NCBI GenBank assembly: GCA_024401475.1
Contig: JAKSKZ010000009.1
Location: 1 to 64,000, forward strand
Source: Paludibacteraceae bacterium
GTDB lineage: Bacteria; Bacteroidota; Bacteroidia; Bacteroidales; Paludibacteraceae
DNA: 64,000 nt
Reading direction: 5' to 3'
This document shows, in pieces, positions 32,994 to 41,327 of the stretch. A model generated the notes under the pieces. The model was not told the DNA's origin. It made no database searches and saw nothing but the letters and a program-made list of their open reading frames with translations. A program made the translations under genes and the position numbers. Each line of letters opens with the position of its first letter. Position 1 is the first letter of the stretch.

Positions 32994-35657
32994 TTATCTT
33001 CTTGATTGACTGATGATTGATTTAATCGTGTATGCGAGATTTTGGCTCTCGATAAGTCTTTCAAGTGTGATGTGCATCCTGTATCTCCAATAATTGTTCG
33101 GGTTGGCAGGATCGTTTATTCTTTCCGAGAATGTTTCTTTCCAACGGAGGTCTCCATCCATGGCCATCCAATCTTGAATTGGGAGGATGACGAACATGGA
33201 AGGACTATTCAAATGTCTTTCTATGATTTGTTGGCAAATCCAAGGTTCACAGAAGATAGGGGCCATTCCGTACTGGTTGAGCTCGTTGTTGAAGTAGCGT
33301 TGTGTTCGAGCTTTGTCTTCTTCCCACCAAGCTCTCATGGTGCTCATGTCGTGGGTGGAAGTAGTGCTGACGGATAGGTATGGGTTGTGTTCCAATCTTC
33401 CGAACTCTATGCCCATCTCTTTAGGCATACGTTGAATCTCAAGGCTAAGCATACCCAATTTTGCCATCACTTGAGGCACGCAAGTAGGAACCATTCCGAG
33501 GTCCTCTCCGCAAGCCAAAAGGTTGGTTGCGTTGGTCAAGGCTGGCAACTTTTCCATTGCTTGTTTCTCCCAGAAGGAGTCTTGGCGTTGGTAATAATAG
33601 TAGGAGTAGAGTTTGTTCATCAACTCCTTCGTCCTATAGTCGAGCACGCGGAATGCGTTGCTGTTTTGGACGGAAATTCTTGGGTGGAATTTATCCTTTT
33701 CCTTATAGTCTTGAATGAACAATGTTTGACAAGAGAGCAACATTAATCCAAATTTTAAGGAGGAAACTCTCTCTTGGGTTCCGTCGATATGTAAATCGGC
33801 AATCTTTGCTTGTGTGTTGACGCCTGGCTTCAAATGGAACCGTTCACCATCTCTGACTAGATATTTAGAGATGACGAAATCTTTTTCGCTTCCAAATACT
33901 TCATCAAGGAAATTTTCTGTGATGACAGGCTCGCAATCTTCTTTTGGTCGAAAATCAATGCCGTGACTCTTTATTTCTTCTATGGAGAGAGGCATGGATG
34001 GAGCAAATTGTCCCATCAAACCTAAGGTGTCGCCCGAAGGAATGCGGAATATGCGGAAGAATCCTAAAATATGGTCAACGCGATAGGCATCGAAATATTC
34101 AGCCATATTTTCAAAACGGAGTTTCCACCACTTGTAATTGTCTTTGGCCATGTTCTCCCAATTGTAGATTGGGAAACCCCAGTTTTGGCCTGTCTTTGAG
34201 AAATCATCAGGCGGAGCTCCTGCTTGCCCGTTGCGATCGAACAAGTCTGCGTACATCCAAGTCTCCACGCTGTTGCGGTTGACTCCGATAGGGATGTCTC
34301 CCTTGATGGCAACGCCTTTGGCATGGGCATAGTCAACGGCCTCCTTCAACTGTTTGTGAAGTTGGTATTGGACATAAATGTAAAAGGCAATCTCTTTGTA
34401 TTCTTTTGATCCGGCTGTGCAGTATTTGTCTATCTTCTTTTGTGAGAATTTAGCGTCGTCTGCCCATTTCGCAAATTCAGAAGTTCCAAACTTGTCTCTC
34501 AAATAGCTGAATACGGCGTAAGGCTTTAGCCAATGGCTGTTTTTTTCGAAATAAGCAGCGAAGCCTTTTTCTTTGAATGCAGCCGAGCCTTTCTTTTTAT
34601 AAAGTTCTTTGAGATATTCTAACTTAAATTTGAGTGTTGCTTCGTAATCTACGAATTTTTGTGCAGCTAATTCTGCTTTTCTTGATTCGAACAACTCTGT
34701 GTCCTCAACTTCGCCTACGCCCTCTATGTTAATGTAGATAGGGTGGAGTGCAAAGACGGAGATGGAACTGTAAGGGTAAGAGTCCTTCCAAGTGCCGGTG
34801 ATTGTCGTGTCGTTGATGGGCAATGTTTGGATGATTTTTTGCCCTGTCATTTCTGCCCAGTCGGCAAGCAATTTTAGATCGAGGAATTCTCCACATCCAA
34901 AACTTTGTTTGCTTCGTAGCGAAAAGATAGGAACGGCTGTTCCTGCACCTCTAAATTCAGGAATGTCAAAGTTCGGGTTGCCGTCGTTGACGATGATGCT
35001 GTCGACGATTCGGTTGATGGAAGGGTTGAGGTATCGGTTGTTCCCCTTTTCCCAACATATATTGTTTTCGTTGTTCTTGTCGAGAATGACGTATTTGTAT
35101 TCGAGCGGGAAGTTGATTTTGTTGGCGTTGCCGATGAATTTGTAATTTGGATAGTTGCTTCCATCCATCTCCTTCATGTGGTTTTCCGCCCATTTGCCAA
35201 GGGTGCCGTCGCTACCGGTGATGGCAAGTGTGTGCTTGGTATCTACCTTGTCTGTCCATACGTTGAAAATGACAGGGATGTGTATGCCGTCGAGATTTTG
35301 CTTCGTGTATTTTTTTGCACGAATGGCGTTGGCAAAAGCGGCTGACGACATCGCTTTTGATATATGGCATACGTCAAATCTGTCGAATACGAGGATGGAT
35401 TTGCTCTCTTTGCTTGGCAATTCGAATATATGAGAGAGGGGCGTTTCGGTCTTCTCTATAGTCCCATTCCTTTTGACAAGGTAATGATAGTGGAATGGAT
35501 TTTTTTTCGTGTCAATAGTGATTTCCCATCCGGATGTACCATATTTCATGGGAAGAGGGGCTCCGTTTTGATCTTGGAGATCGCAAATCTCTCCAGAGAT
35601 GAAAAGGTCTTCTCCTGGCAAGGAGTTGTATTCGAGTAAAAAGGTTATAGCGGCCAT
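32994..35657 (-). CDS. malQ: 4-alpha-glucanotransferase with N-terminal starch-binding domains
   Basis: 887 residues, the long Bacteroidetes form. Residues ~1-270 are two CBM20-like starch-binding modules (ISGEICDLQDQNGAPLPMKY; LAITGSDGTLGKWAENHMKE). The GH77 part has GDIPIGVNRNSVETW, DAYRVDHILGFFRIF with the catalytic Asp region, and STTSTHDMSTMRAWW. It moves alpha-1,4-glucan segments between chains in glycogen/maltodextrin use, in the cytoplasm. Single gene, with a -7-like box 120 bases upstream. Confidence 0.95.
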   Translation of the reverse strand: MAAITFLLEYNSLPGEDLFISGEICDLQDQNGAPLPMKYGTSGWEITIDTKKNPFHYHYLVKRNGTIEKTETPLSHIFELPSKESKSILVFDRFDVCHISKAMSSAAFANAIRAKKYTKQNLDGIHIPVIFNVWTDKVDTKHTLAITGSDGTLGKWAENHMKEMDGSNYPNYKFIGNANKINFPLEYKYVILDKNNENNICWEKGNNRYLNPSINRIVDSIIVNDGNPNFDIPEFRGAGTAVPIFSLRSKQSFGCGEFLDLKLLADWAEMTGQKIIQTLPINDTTITGTWKDSYPYSSISVFALHPIYINIEGVGEVEDTELFESRKAELAAQKFVDYEATLKFKLEYLKELYKKKGSAAFKEKGFAAYFEKNSHWLKPYAVFSYLRDKFGTSEFAKWADDAKFSQKKIDKYCTAGSKEYKEIAFYIYVQYQLHKQLKEAVDYAHAKGVAIKGDIPIGVNRNSVETWMYADLFDRNGQAGAPPDDFSKTGQNWGFPIYNWENMAKDNYKWWKLRFENMAEYFDAYRVDHILGFFRIFRIPSGDTLGLMGQFAPSMPLSIEEIKSHGIDFRPKEDCEPVITENFLDEVFGSEKDFVISKYLVRDGERFHLKPGVNTQAKIADLHIDGTQERVSSLKFGLMLLSCQTLFIQDYKEKDKFHPRISVQNSNAFRVLDYRTKELMNKLYSYYYYQRQDSFWEKQAMEKLPALTNATNLLACGEDLGMVPTCVPQVMAKLGMLSLEIQRMPKEMGIEFGRLEHNPYLSVSTTSTHDMSTMRAWWEEDKARTQRYFNNELNQYGMAPIFCEPWICQQIIERHLNSPSMFVILPIQDWMAMDGDLRWKETFSERINDPANPNNYWRYRMHITLERLIESQNLAYTIKSIISQSRR

Positions 35658-35778
35658 ATATTAATAGTTTTTTTCGACCTAAACTTAGCGGTTTCGGAAT
35701 TTTAGAATTAGGATGTTTGTGAAAAACATCGAGAAACATAAAGTTCTTGGTCTTGTGTGTTTTAATGAATTGTTTCCC

Positions 35779-35786
35779 CAAATATA
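35779..35786 (-). promoter_or_regulatory. -7 box candidate for malQ (TATATTTG)
   Basis: Exact TAnnTTTG on the minus strand, ~120 bases before the malQ start. No clear -33 element found. Confidence 0.45.
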
Positions 35787-35894
35787 ATAATAAGTAACGA
35801 AGAAAAAGTCTCTTTGCCCTCATATTTTCCATGAATTATCATACGTTTTTTTTGTTTTGGAATATGAGGGGAGGTATCGTACTTTTTTTCTAAA

Positions 35895-37310
35895 TCATCC
35901 AAACAAATCGTCCAATACTATCACATCATTGATGCAACCGCTATACGGGTTGATGCGTAAGCCATACGTGGAAACAAGAGTCAGCCGTGTCATCTTTTTT
36001 GTGCCAGTCACTTGCTTGAAGACAGAGCATTTGCGTCTAAGTGTCTCTTCGTATGCCTTGTCTACGACATATTCGTCACTTGCGAATTTCATCTCGCACA
36101 AGTTTATGACATTGTCTCCTCGATCAATCAATAGGTCAATTTGGACTCCAGAATGGTTGTCCGTGGCCAATGTATGCCAAGAAAAAGCATTGGATATAAT
36201 TCCAGAAATTCCCAGGCTGCGTTTCATTTGTGTGATGTGCTGGAGACAAAGACGTTCAAACGCAAGCCCAACCCATGTGGTGTACAATCGGCTTTGCATA
36301 TTGTTGCTCCAAAATCTTTCGTCGTTATTGACATTGCTCTTTATATATCGGTTGTAAAACAAAGAATAGTTGTCCATCAACTGATAGATAGTGCCCCTCT
36401 CTTTGTTTCCAAACTGGTTGTATTTACGAATAAATCCACTTTGTTCAAGTTCCTCTATAGTTTTGCAAAAAGCAGAATTATCAGAAAGTTTTGTATTTTT
36501 GAGAATCTCTTTTCTTGTCATGCCGCACATCTTTGTCGATAATACATCCACAACTGCCACATGTGAGGTCGCATTCTTAAACAGTGAAGCATATAAGACA
36601 TTGTACTCCATCCTCAATGGCGACATTTCCTTAAAAAATATAGCATCTATATTTTGAGCCAAACTATTTTCTTTTTTTAGAAAACTCCAATAATATGGGA
36701 TTCCACCCATTATCATATATGCCTCTGCTATATCTCTCCTTGAAAATGGCAACTCCTTAATTTTGCAGTACTGCTCACATTCAGACAAAGTAAACGGTCT
36801 TAAATAGATTTGATTAGTCAACCTGTTATGCAATCCACCATAGTCATTAATTATTTTGTTGACAATCCACGACGTCGCACTACCACAAACAACAAGTATG
36901 ATATCATGACGCATATTGGCCCATCCATTCCAAAAATGCTCCAATGCACTGATAAAATTCGATTGTGGGGTGTCGAGCCATGGCATCTCGTCGATAAAAA
37001 CAATTTTCTTTACTTCTGATTTGGATTCTAATAATGCCTCCAACTGATGAAATGCATCTTGCCAAGAAAGGAGTCGTTTTACTTTCTTCAAACCGTACCT
37101 TTTAAGCGACTCCTGAAACTCAGCCAATTGTTCATGCATATTACCCTTGGCCAAACCCGTATGTTGAAAGGCAAAGGTCTCATTAAATGTCTGTTTGATA
37201 AGATATGTTTTGCCGACACGACGTCGACCATATACCGCAATGAACTGAGATTCATCCGAATTAACGGCATTCAACAATATTGTCCTCTCTTCTGTTCTTC
37301 CTATCAGCAT
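35895..37310 (-). CDS. AAA ATPase with DUF234-like C-terminus
   Basis: 471 residues from MLIGRTEERTILL. The frame opens 25 codons earlier, but a promoter-like TAATTTTG lies in that stretch, so the inner ATG is preferred. Walker A YGRRRVGKTYLI, Walker B KKIVFIDEMPWLD, sensor-like LVVCGSATSW. The C-terminal part (VQIDLLIDRGDNVINLCEMK) looks like the PD-(D/E)xK-type DUF234 domain of archaeal-style ATPases. Common accessory gene in Bacteroidales; function unknown, often considered part of mobile or defence gene pools. Confidence 0.82.
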   Translation of the reverse strand: MLIGRTEERTILLNAVNSDESQFIAVYGRRRVGKTYLIKQTFNETFAFQHTGLAKGNMHEQLAEFQESLKRYGLKKVKRLLSWQDAFHQLEALLESKSEVKKIVFIDEMPWLDTPQSNFISALEHFWNGWANMRHDIILVVCGSATSWIVNKIINDYGGLHNRLTNQIYLRPFTLSECEQYCKIKELPFSRRDIAEAYMIMGGIPYYWSFLKKENSLAQNIDAIFFKEMSPLRMEYNVLYASLFKNATSHVAVVDVLSTKMCGMTRKEILKNTKLSDNSAFCKTIEELEQSGFIRKYNQFGNKERGTIYQLMDNYSLFYNRYIKSNVNNDERFWSNNMQSRLYTTWVGLAFERLCLQHITQMKRSLGISGIISNAFSWHTLATDNHSGVQIDLLIDRGDNVINLCEMKFASDEYVVDKAYEETLRRKCSVFKQVTGTKKMTRLTLVSTYGLRINPYSGCINDVIVLDDLFG

Positions 37311-37330
37311 ACTTGTAAATTTTGTTTTTT

Positions 37331-37338
37331 CAAAATTA
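37331..37338 (-). promoter_or_regulatory. -7 box candidate (TAATTTTG) for the AAA ATPase
   Basis: Lies 21 bases upstream of ATG 37310; TTGAC is upstream but at a short spacing of 14. Confidence 0.4.
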
Positions 37339-37495
37339 CAATAAAAATCTGTCAAGTGTGTGGCTAATCGTATATTTTTTACCACTTAACCACAACTTTG
37401 CTGCTATTTTTTAGGTGAACTTTGTGGCTAACTAGTTTTTTTTAGTGCATAACCACAACTTAGAGGTGAATGGTAATGTCTAATTGTTGGTTTAT

Positions 37496-37657
37496 GGCAG
37501 GTATCGCAAGGTAGCATTACAGACCATCACAGGTATTAACCCCAAACAATAGGCTCATTATGCATCAGGTTTGCCAAAACCAAGAAAAAAGCAAGAGGAG
37601 AAAATTGCAAATGGACTAAATCGTCTTGGCAAAGAATTTCTTTAAGTTACAGTCTGA
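37496..37657 (+). pseudogene. HicB-like antitoxin C-terminus, decayed
   Basis: Within the 37386-37809 gap the frame reads RYRKVALQTITGINPKQ, stop, AHYASGLPKPRKKQEEKIAN, GLNRLGKEFL, stop. This matches the HTH end of HicB-type antitoxins (ITGINxKQLxHYASGLxKPR...LHxLGxEL). At least two stops; no HicA partner visible. Remnant of a toxin-antitoxin locus. Confidence 0.7.
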
Positions 37658-37739
37658 AACTCATGCGAGCCGAAAATCTGAGCCTCTTGTAGATTTGCAG
37701 TGCCTAATTGGTGGAAACACTTGGCATTTCAAGAAATAA

Positions 37740-37766
37740 CCCCTTGCCCGAATTAGAGGCAAGGGG
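37740..37766. other. Hairpin between convergent remnants
   Basis: CCCCTTGCC/GGCAAGGGG around cgaattaga, 45 bases from the end of the minus-strand vWA gene. No T-run; it could be a weak terminator. Confidence 0.4.
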
Positions 37767-37809
37767 GTATGAGTGATGATGATTTTTAAGGGACCTGTGT
37801 TTCCCTATT

Positions 37810-39402
37810 TTAGTCGATAGAGAATTGTACGTTGCCAGCCTTTACCTTTTGATTCTTTCCAGCGAGAGGGTGAACCTTTCCGCTGAGAATGCGACTGATG
37901 AGGTTGTCGATGATGCGAATCTTGTTTCCTTTGTCGACCAAATAGACTTGGTAATTGCGGCTGTGCTTCAAACATTTTTCCCATTCAAGTTTTGTTAGGA
38001 AGAATGTGTTGTCGTCGTTGAGCCCTTTTCCTGCGATGTAGTATTCGATGCTGTCGTCGTCGAATTTTATCTCGAAATCGCAACCAAGACTCTTTTTTTC
38101 GTCTTTGTTTAGCCAATTCACACGGCCTGGATATCTTTTTTGAAGAGTTTCGAAGATTTGAGTCTCATTCTTACGTGAATTTTTGGAAATCTCGTCTTTG
38201 TCTTGAAGAATGATGACATCTTCGTCAATCTTTTTGAGTCTTTGGATTTCTGCGTTGGCTGCAGCTTGCGTCTCTTTTAGTTTTGCGATTTCAGCTTGTG
38301 CGTCTGCCAAGAGTTTCTCCAAACGGTCGATCTCGTTGTTGGCATTGTTGTTGAGGCCTTTGAGTTCCTCGATGGTGGCGATGGCGTTTTGTCCAGCTGC
38401 ACGAAGTTCAGCAATCTCTTTGTCGCTTTCTTGCTGTTTGATTGCAAACGATTGGAGTTCTTGTGCGTTCTGCTTGAGCAACTTCTCTATTTGAGCGTTG
38501 TTTTCGGCGAGCTGTTTGTTGATGTTTTGAACATCGGCTCCGCTGTTTTGGGCATTGAAAGCAGTGTTAAGTCTTGTATCTGTCTCTGCTTTGAATTGAG
38601 TGTTGCTTCTGTCCGTAGGCTTGTATTCAACCTCTATTTTTTCAACGGTCTTTGGCTCCTCAGTTTGTGCTATTGGTGAGGTTTCGACCTTGATTTCGAT
38701 TTTAGGTTCTGTAACCTCCTCTTTTTTCTCGGGCTCTATGGAAATATCAGGGACAGATATCTCAGGTTCTGCTGCAGTTTCAGTGACGATTTCGGCAACA
38801 GGAGTCTCTTCCTTGACGATAGGCGTTGGTATGATTTCCTTGCCGTTAAGGATGTCTTTTAGAGGTTGGAGAATGTTGCTGATGGCGAGACTGTCATCTC
38901 CTTTGTCCAAAGGGATGTTGCAGAAGCATCCATGGCTCATTTCTGCTGTTTTTTGAGCAGTCTTTTCTTCGAAACCGCTAAGGCCGAGGCCGATGATATT
39001 GACTTGGATGTTGTCAACTTTCAAGTTCTTTTCCACCTCGAACTCATAATTTCCTCCGTCTGTCTCCACGCCTGCAGTGACAAGGATAATGCGTTTCCTG
39101 TCAGCCTCAACGCCATTGAGAAATTCAAGAGATTGCTTTACTGTGTATCCGATAGGAGAACCAGCATTCGGGATTGGCAATTTGTCGATTTTCTCTGTGA
39201 AGTCATGTCTGTTGGTTGCTCCCAAGTCGATCGAATTGATGACGATTGGGGATTTTGCAATGGATAGGAATGTCCTGATTCCAATGCTGTCGGAGAAGTC
39301 GAGTAGGGGAATGATCTCTTCCTTTATTGCCTTTTGTGCAATGTTGAGCTTTTTGCTCATATTGTCTGAAATATCAATCAGAAAGTCAATTGCTGTTCTC
39401 AT
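37810..39402 (-). CDS. vWA domain protein with coiled coil and DUF3883-like end
   Basis: 530 residues. N-terminal von Willebrand A domain (TAIDFLIDISDNMSKKL with a MIDAS-like DxSxxxS, RIILVTAGVETDGG). A Pro/Glu-rich linker (~190-270), then a coiled coil (~290-400, ELRAAGQNAIATIEELKGL, EKLLADAQAEIAKLKE). The last ~110 residues (LGCDFEIKFDD, YYIAGKGLNDDNTFFLTKLE, RNYQVYLVDKGNKIRII) resemble DUF3883. No signal peptide, so cytoplasmic. The combination suggests a scaffold or sensing role, possibly in defence; not known. Confidence 0.7.
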   Translation of the reverse strand: MRTAIDFLIDISDNMSKKLNIAQKAIKEEIIPLLDFSDSIGIRTFLSIAKSPIVINSIDLGATNRHDFTEKIDKLPIPNAGSPIGYTVKQSLEFLNGVEADRKRIILVTAGVETDGGNYEFEVEKNLKVDNIQVNIIGLGLSGFEEKTAQKTAEMSHGCFCNIPLDKGDDSLAISNILQPLKDILNGKEIIPTPIVKEETPVAEIVTETAAEPEISVPDISIEPEKKEEVTEPKIEIKVETSPIAQTEEPKTVEKIEVEYKPTDRSNTQFKAETDTRLNTAFNAQNSGADVQNINKQLAENNAQIEKLLKQNAQELQSFAIKQQESDKEIAELRAAGQNAIATIEELKGLNNNANNEIDRLEKLLADAQAEIAKLKETQAAANAEIQRLKKIDEDVIILQDKDEISKNSRKNETQIFETLQKRYPGRVNWLNKDEKKSLGCDFEIKFDDDSIEYYIAGKGLNDDNTFFLTKLEWEKCLKHSRNYQVYLVDKGNKIRIIDNLISRILSGKVHPLAGKNQKVKAGNVQFSID

Positions 39403-39537
39403 GTCTATTAGTTTTTTTATATCATTTAAGGTTAATATATTTGAATGTCTAAGCGCTTTGTAAGCAACTCCTAAAAATAGATAAAAAATAGTTTTGCGTC
39501 AAGTTTTTTCTTTCTCTTGAAATATGTTATAGAATAT

Positions 39538-39571
39538 AAAAAAGGCCACGAAATGGATATTCCGTAGCCTT
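39538..39571 (-). terminator. Terminator of the sugar transferase gene
   Basis: Minus strand AAGGCTACGGAAT...ATTTCGTGGCCTTTTTT; stem with small bulges followed by T6. Confidence 0.8.
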
Positions 39572-39592
39572 CTTGTCCTATGTGTCTGTTGC

Positions 39593-41020
39593 TTAATATG
39601 CGTTCTCTTCTCCTTTTATCATGTTGTATACAGTAAGGAAGATGATTTTGATGTCTAGCCAGAAAGACCAGTTTTCGATGTACCAAACGTCTCTTTTAAC
39701 ACGACCAACCATGTCTTCCAAATCCTTGGTTTCGCCTCTGAATCCTGTCACTTGAGCCCAGCCTGTTATTCCAGGTTTTGCGAAGTGGCGAACCATATAT
39801 TCGTTGATGAGTTCTGAATACATTTCGGTATGCTTCAGCATGTGAGGTCTTGGTCCGACGATGGACATGTTGCCCAAAAGGACGTTGATGAATTGAGGCA
39901 TTTCGTCGAGATTCGTTTTCCTCATGAATGCTCCGATTTTAGTCACTCTGGCGTCTCCCTTCGTGGCTTGGACGGAGTCGGAGTCTTTGTTGACCATCAT
40001 TGTGCGGAACTTGTAGCAAGTGAAGTCTTCCGCATCCTTACCAGTCCTTATCTGCTTGAAAAATATAGGGCCAGGAGAAGTTAATTTGATGATGCTTCCT
40101 AAAATAATGTATAAGAAAGGGAATACAGTCACCAAGAATATGAATGAAAATACAATGTCGAAAAGTCGTTTGAAGATTTTGTTAGGGAACTCCAGCAATG
40201 GTTCGTCGCGAAGGGATATGATAGGAATTGCATCGGAGACGTCGCCCAAAAATGAGAGGGCCACCTTCTTTTTGATGAATCGCTTGAAGTCAGGTACGAT
40301 GAAGCATCTGATCATGTTCTTTTCTGCGAATTGTATAATCGGAAGTGCTTTTCTGTCGTCTCCGGCAGGAAGGGCACAGAAGATTTCGTCGATGGAGTTG
40401 TCTTTGGAGAATTGGTAAACATCGTTTATCTTACCTTTCACTAAGTCTGGCTTTACTTTGTAGTCGGCCTCCAATCGGTCGTCAAAAAAGCCGAGGAATT
40501 TGTAACCATAGAAAGCGTTTGCACTGATTGTCTCGTGAAGCTCCTTGGCAATGGAGCCGGCTCCTAAGATGATGACGCGTCGGTAGTTGTTTCCTTTGCT
40601 TCTGTACCTTTTTAGAATGACACGCGCGGATATGCGCCAACACAAAGCGCAGATGAAGAACAGACCTATGAATATGCTCCAGAATACAATGTTGTACTTG
40701 TCTGTATTTCCAAGCACCATGCTTATCAGCAGCGTGAAAAGGGCGTATAGGGCACAGGTCTTCGTCACTTTCCCCGTGATTTTGTCGGCGGTGACAATTC
40801 TTTGGTCCAAGATGATGCCTACGTGCGACAAGCTTATGGCGTAAGTTAAGTTTATCAATACGAAGTACGACCTGGGAATGTTATGTAATATATCAAGAAT
40901 CGATACCCCTTTACTTAAAATTAGAAATGTGACAACAAAACAAATGTTTAGGAGGACGAACTCTCCTAATGCCACAAGATTCTTGATTGTTAATATGTTG
41001 CGTTCTTTTCTCGTTTCCAT
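39593..41020 (-). CDS. Undecaprenyl-phosphate sugar phosphotransferase (WcaJ/WbaP-like)
   Basis: 475 residues. About four to five N-terminal membrane segments, a central nucleotide-binding-like domain (VIILGAGSIAKELHETISAN), then a membrane re-entrant helix (KRLFDIVFSFIFLVTVF) and the catalytic sugar transferase with PGPIFFKQIRTGKDAEDF, DEMPQFINVLLGNMSIVGPR and GITGWAQVTGFRGE. It transfers a sugar-1-phosphate to undecaprenyl phosphate to begin capsule or exopolysaccharide assembly. Stands alone, not in a capsule cluster, so it may be a shared initiator. Confidence 0.92.
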   Translation of the reverse strand: METRKERNILTIKNLVALGEFVLLNICFVVTFLILSKGVSILDILHNIPRSYFVLINLTYAISLSHVGIILDQRIVTADKITGKVTKTCALYALFTLLISMVLGNTDKYNIVFWSIFIGLFFICALCWRISARVILKRYRSKGNNYRRVIILGAGSIAKELHETISANAFYGYKFLGFFDDRLEADYKVKPDLVKGKINDVYQFSKDNSIDEIFCALPAGDDRKALPIIQFAEKNMIRCFIVPDFKRFIKKKVALSFLGDVSDAIPIISLRDEPLLEFPNKIFKRLFDIVFSFIFLVTVFPFLYIILGSIIKLTSPGPIFFKQIRTGKDAEDFTCYKFRTMMVNKDSDSVQATKGDARVTKIGAFMRKTNLDEMPQFINVLLGNMSIVGPRPHMLKHTEMYSELINEYMVRHFAKPGITGWAQVTGFRGETKDLEDMVGRVKRDVWYIENWSFWLDIKIIFLTVYNMIKGEENAY

Positions 41021-41197
41021 TCTATGTGTGCTTTATGGCATCTATGATGAAGATGCGTGTCACAACTAAGTCTTCTCACAAAGATATGTTTTAAATTCAA
41101 AAGAAAAAATAGAAAATAGAGATTTGATGCTCTTTATTGGCAAGTATATTACAATTGAACTTTTTTAAAGTTTTTTTTGAGAAAATAGATATGATTA

Positions 41198-41231
41198 TTT
41201 GGCTCGCTCTGCCATATTTTGATTATTTTTG
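41198..41231 (+). promoter_or_regulatory. Promoter candidate for secA
   Basis: TTTG (41198-41201) and TATTTTTG (41224-41231), spacing 22, ~97 bases before secA. Close to the Bacteroidetes -33/-7 pattern. The rest of the 41021-41327 gap is AT-rich with no gene. Confidence 0.45.
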
Positions 41232-41327
41232 TCAAAATTTGGATGATTGTGTATGGCTGTCTCTGTGAAAATGGGATTGCCTACGTCTTTCGTCTAAGGA
41301 GTAAATGCATTTATAAATTTAGTTAGA

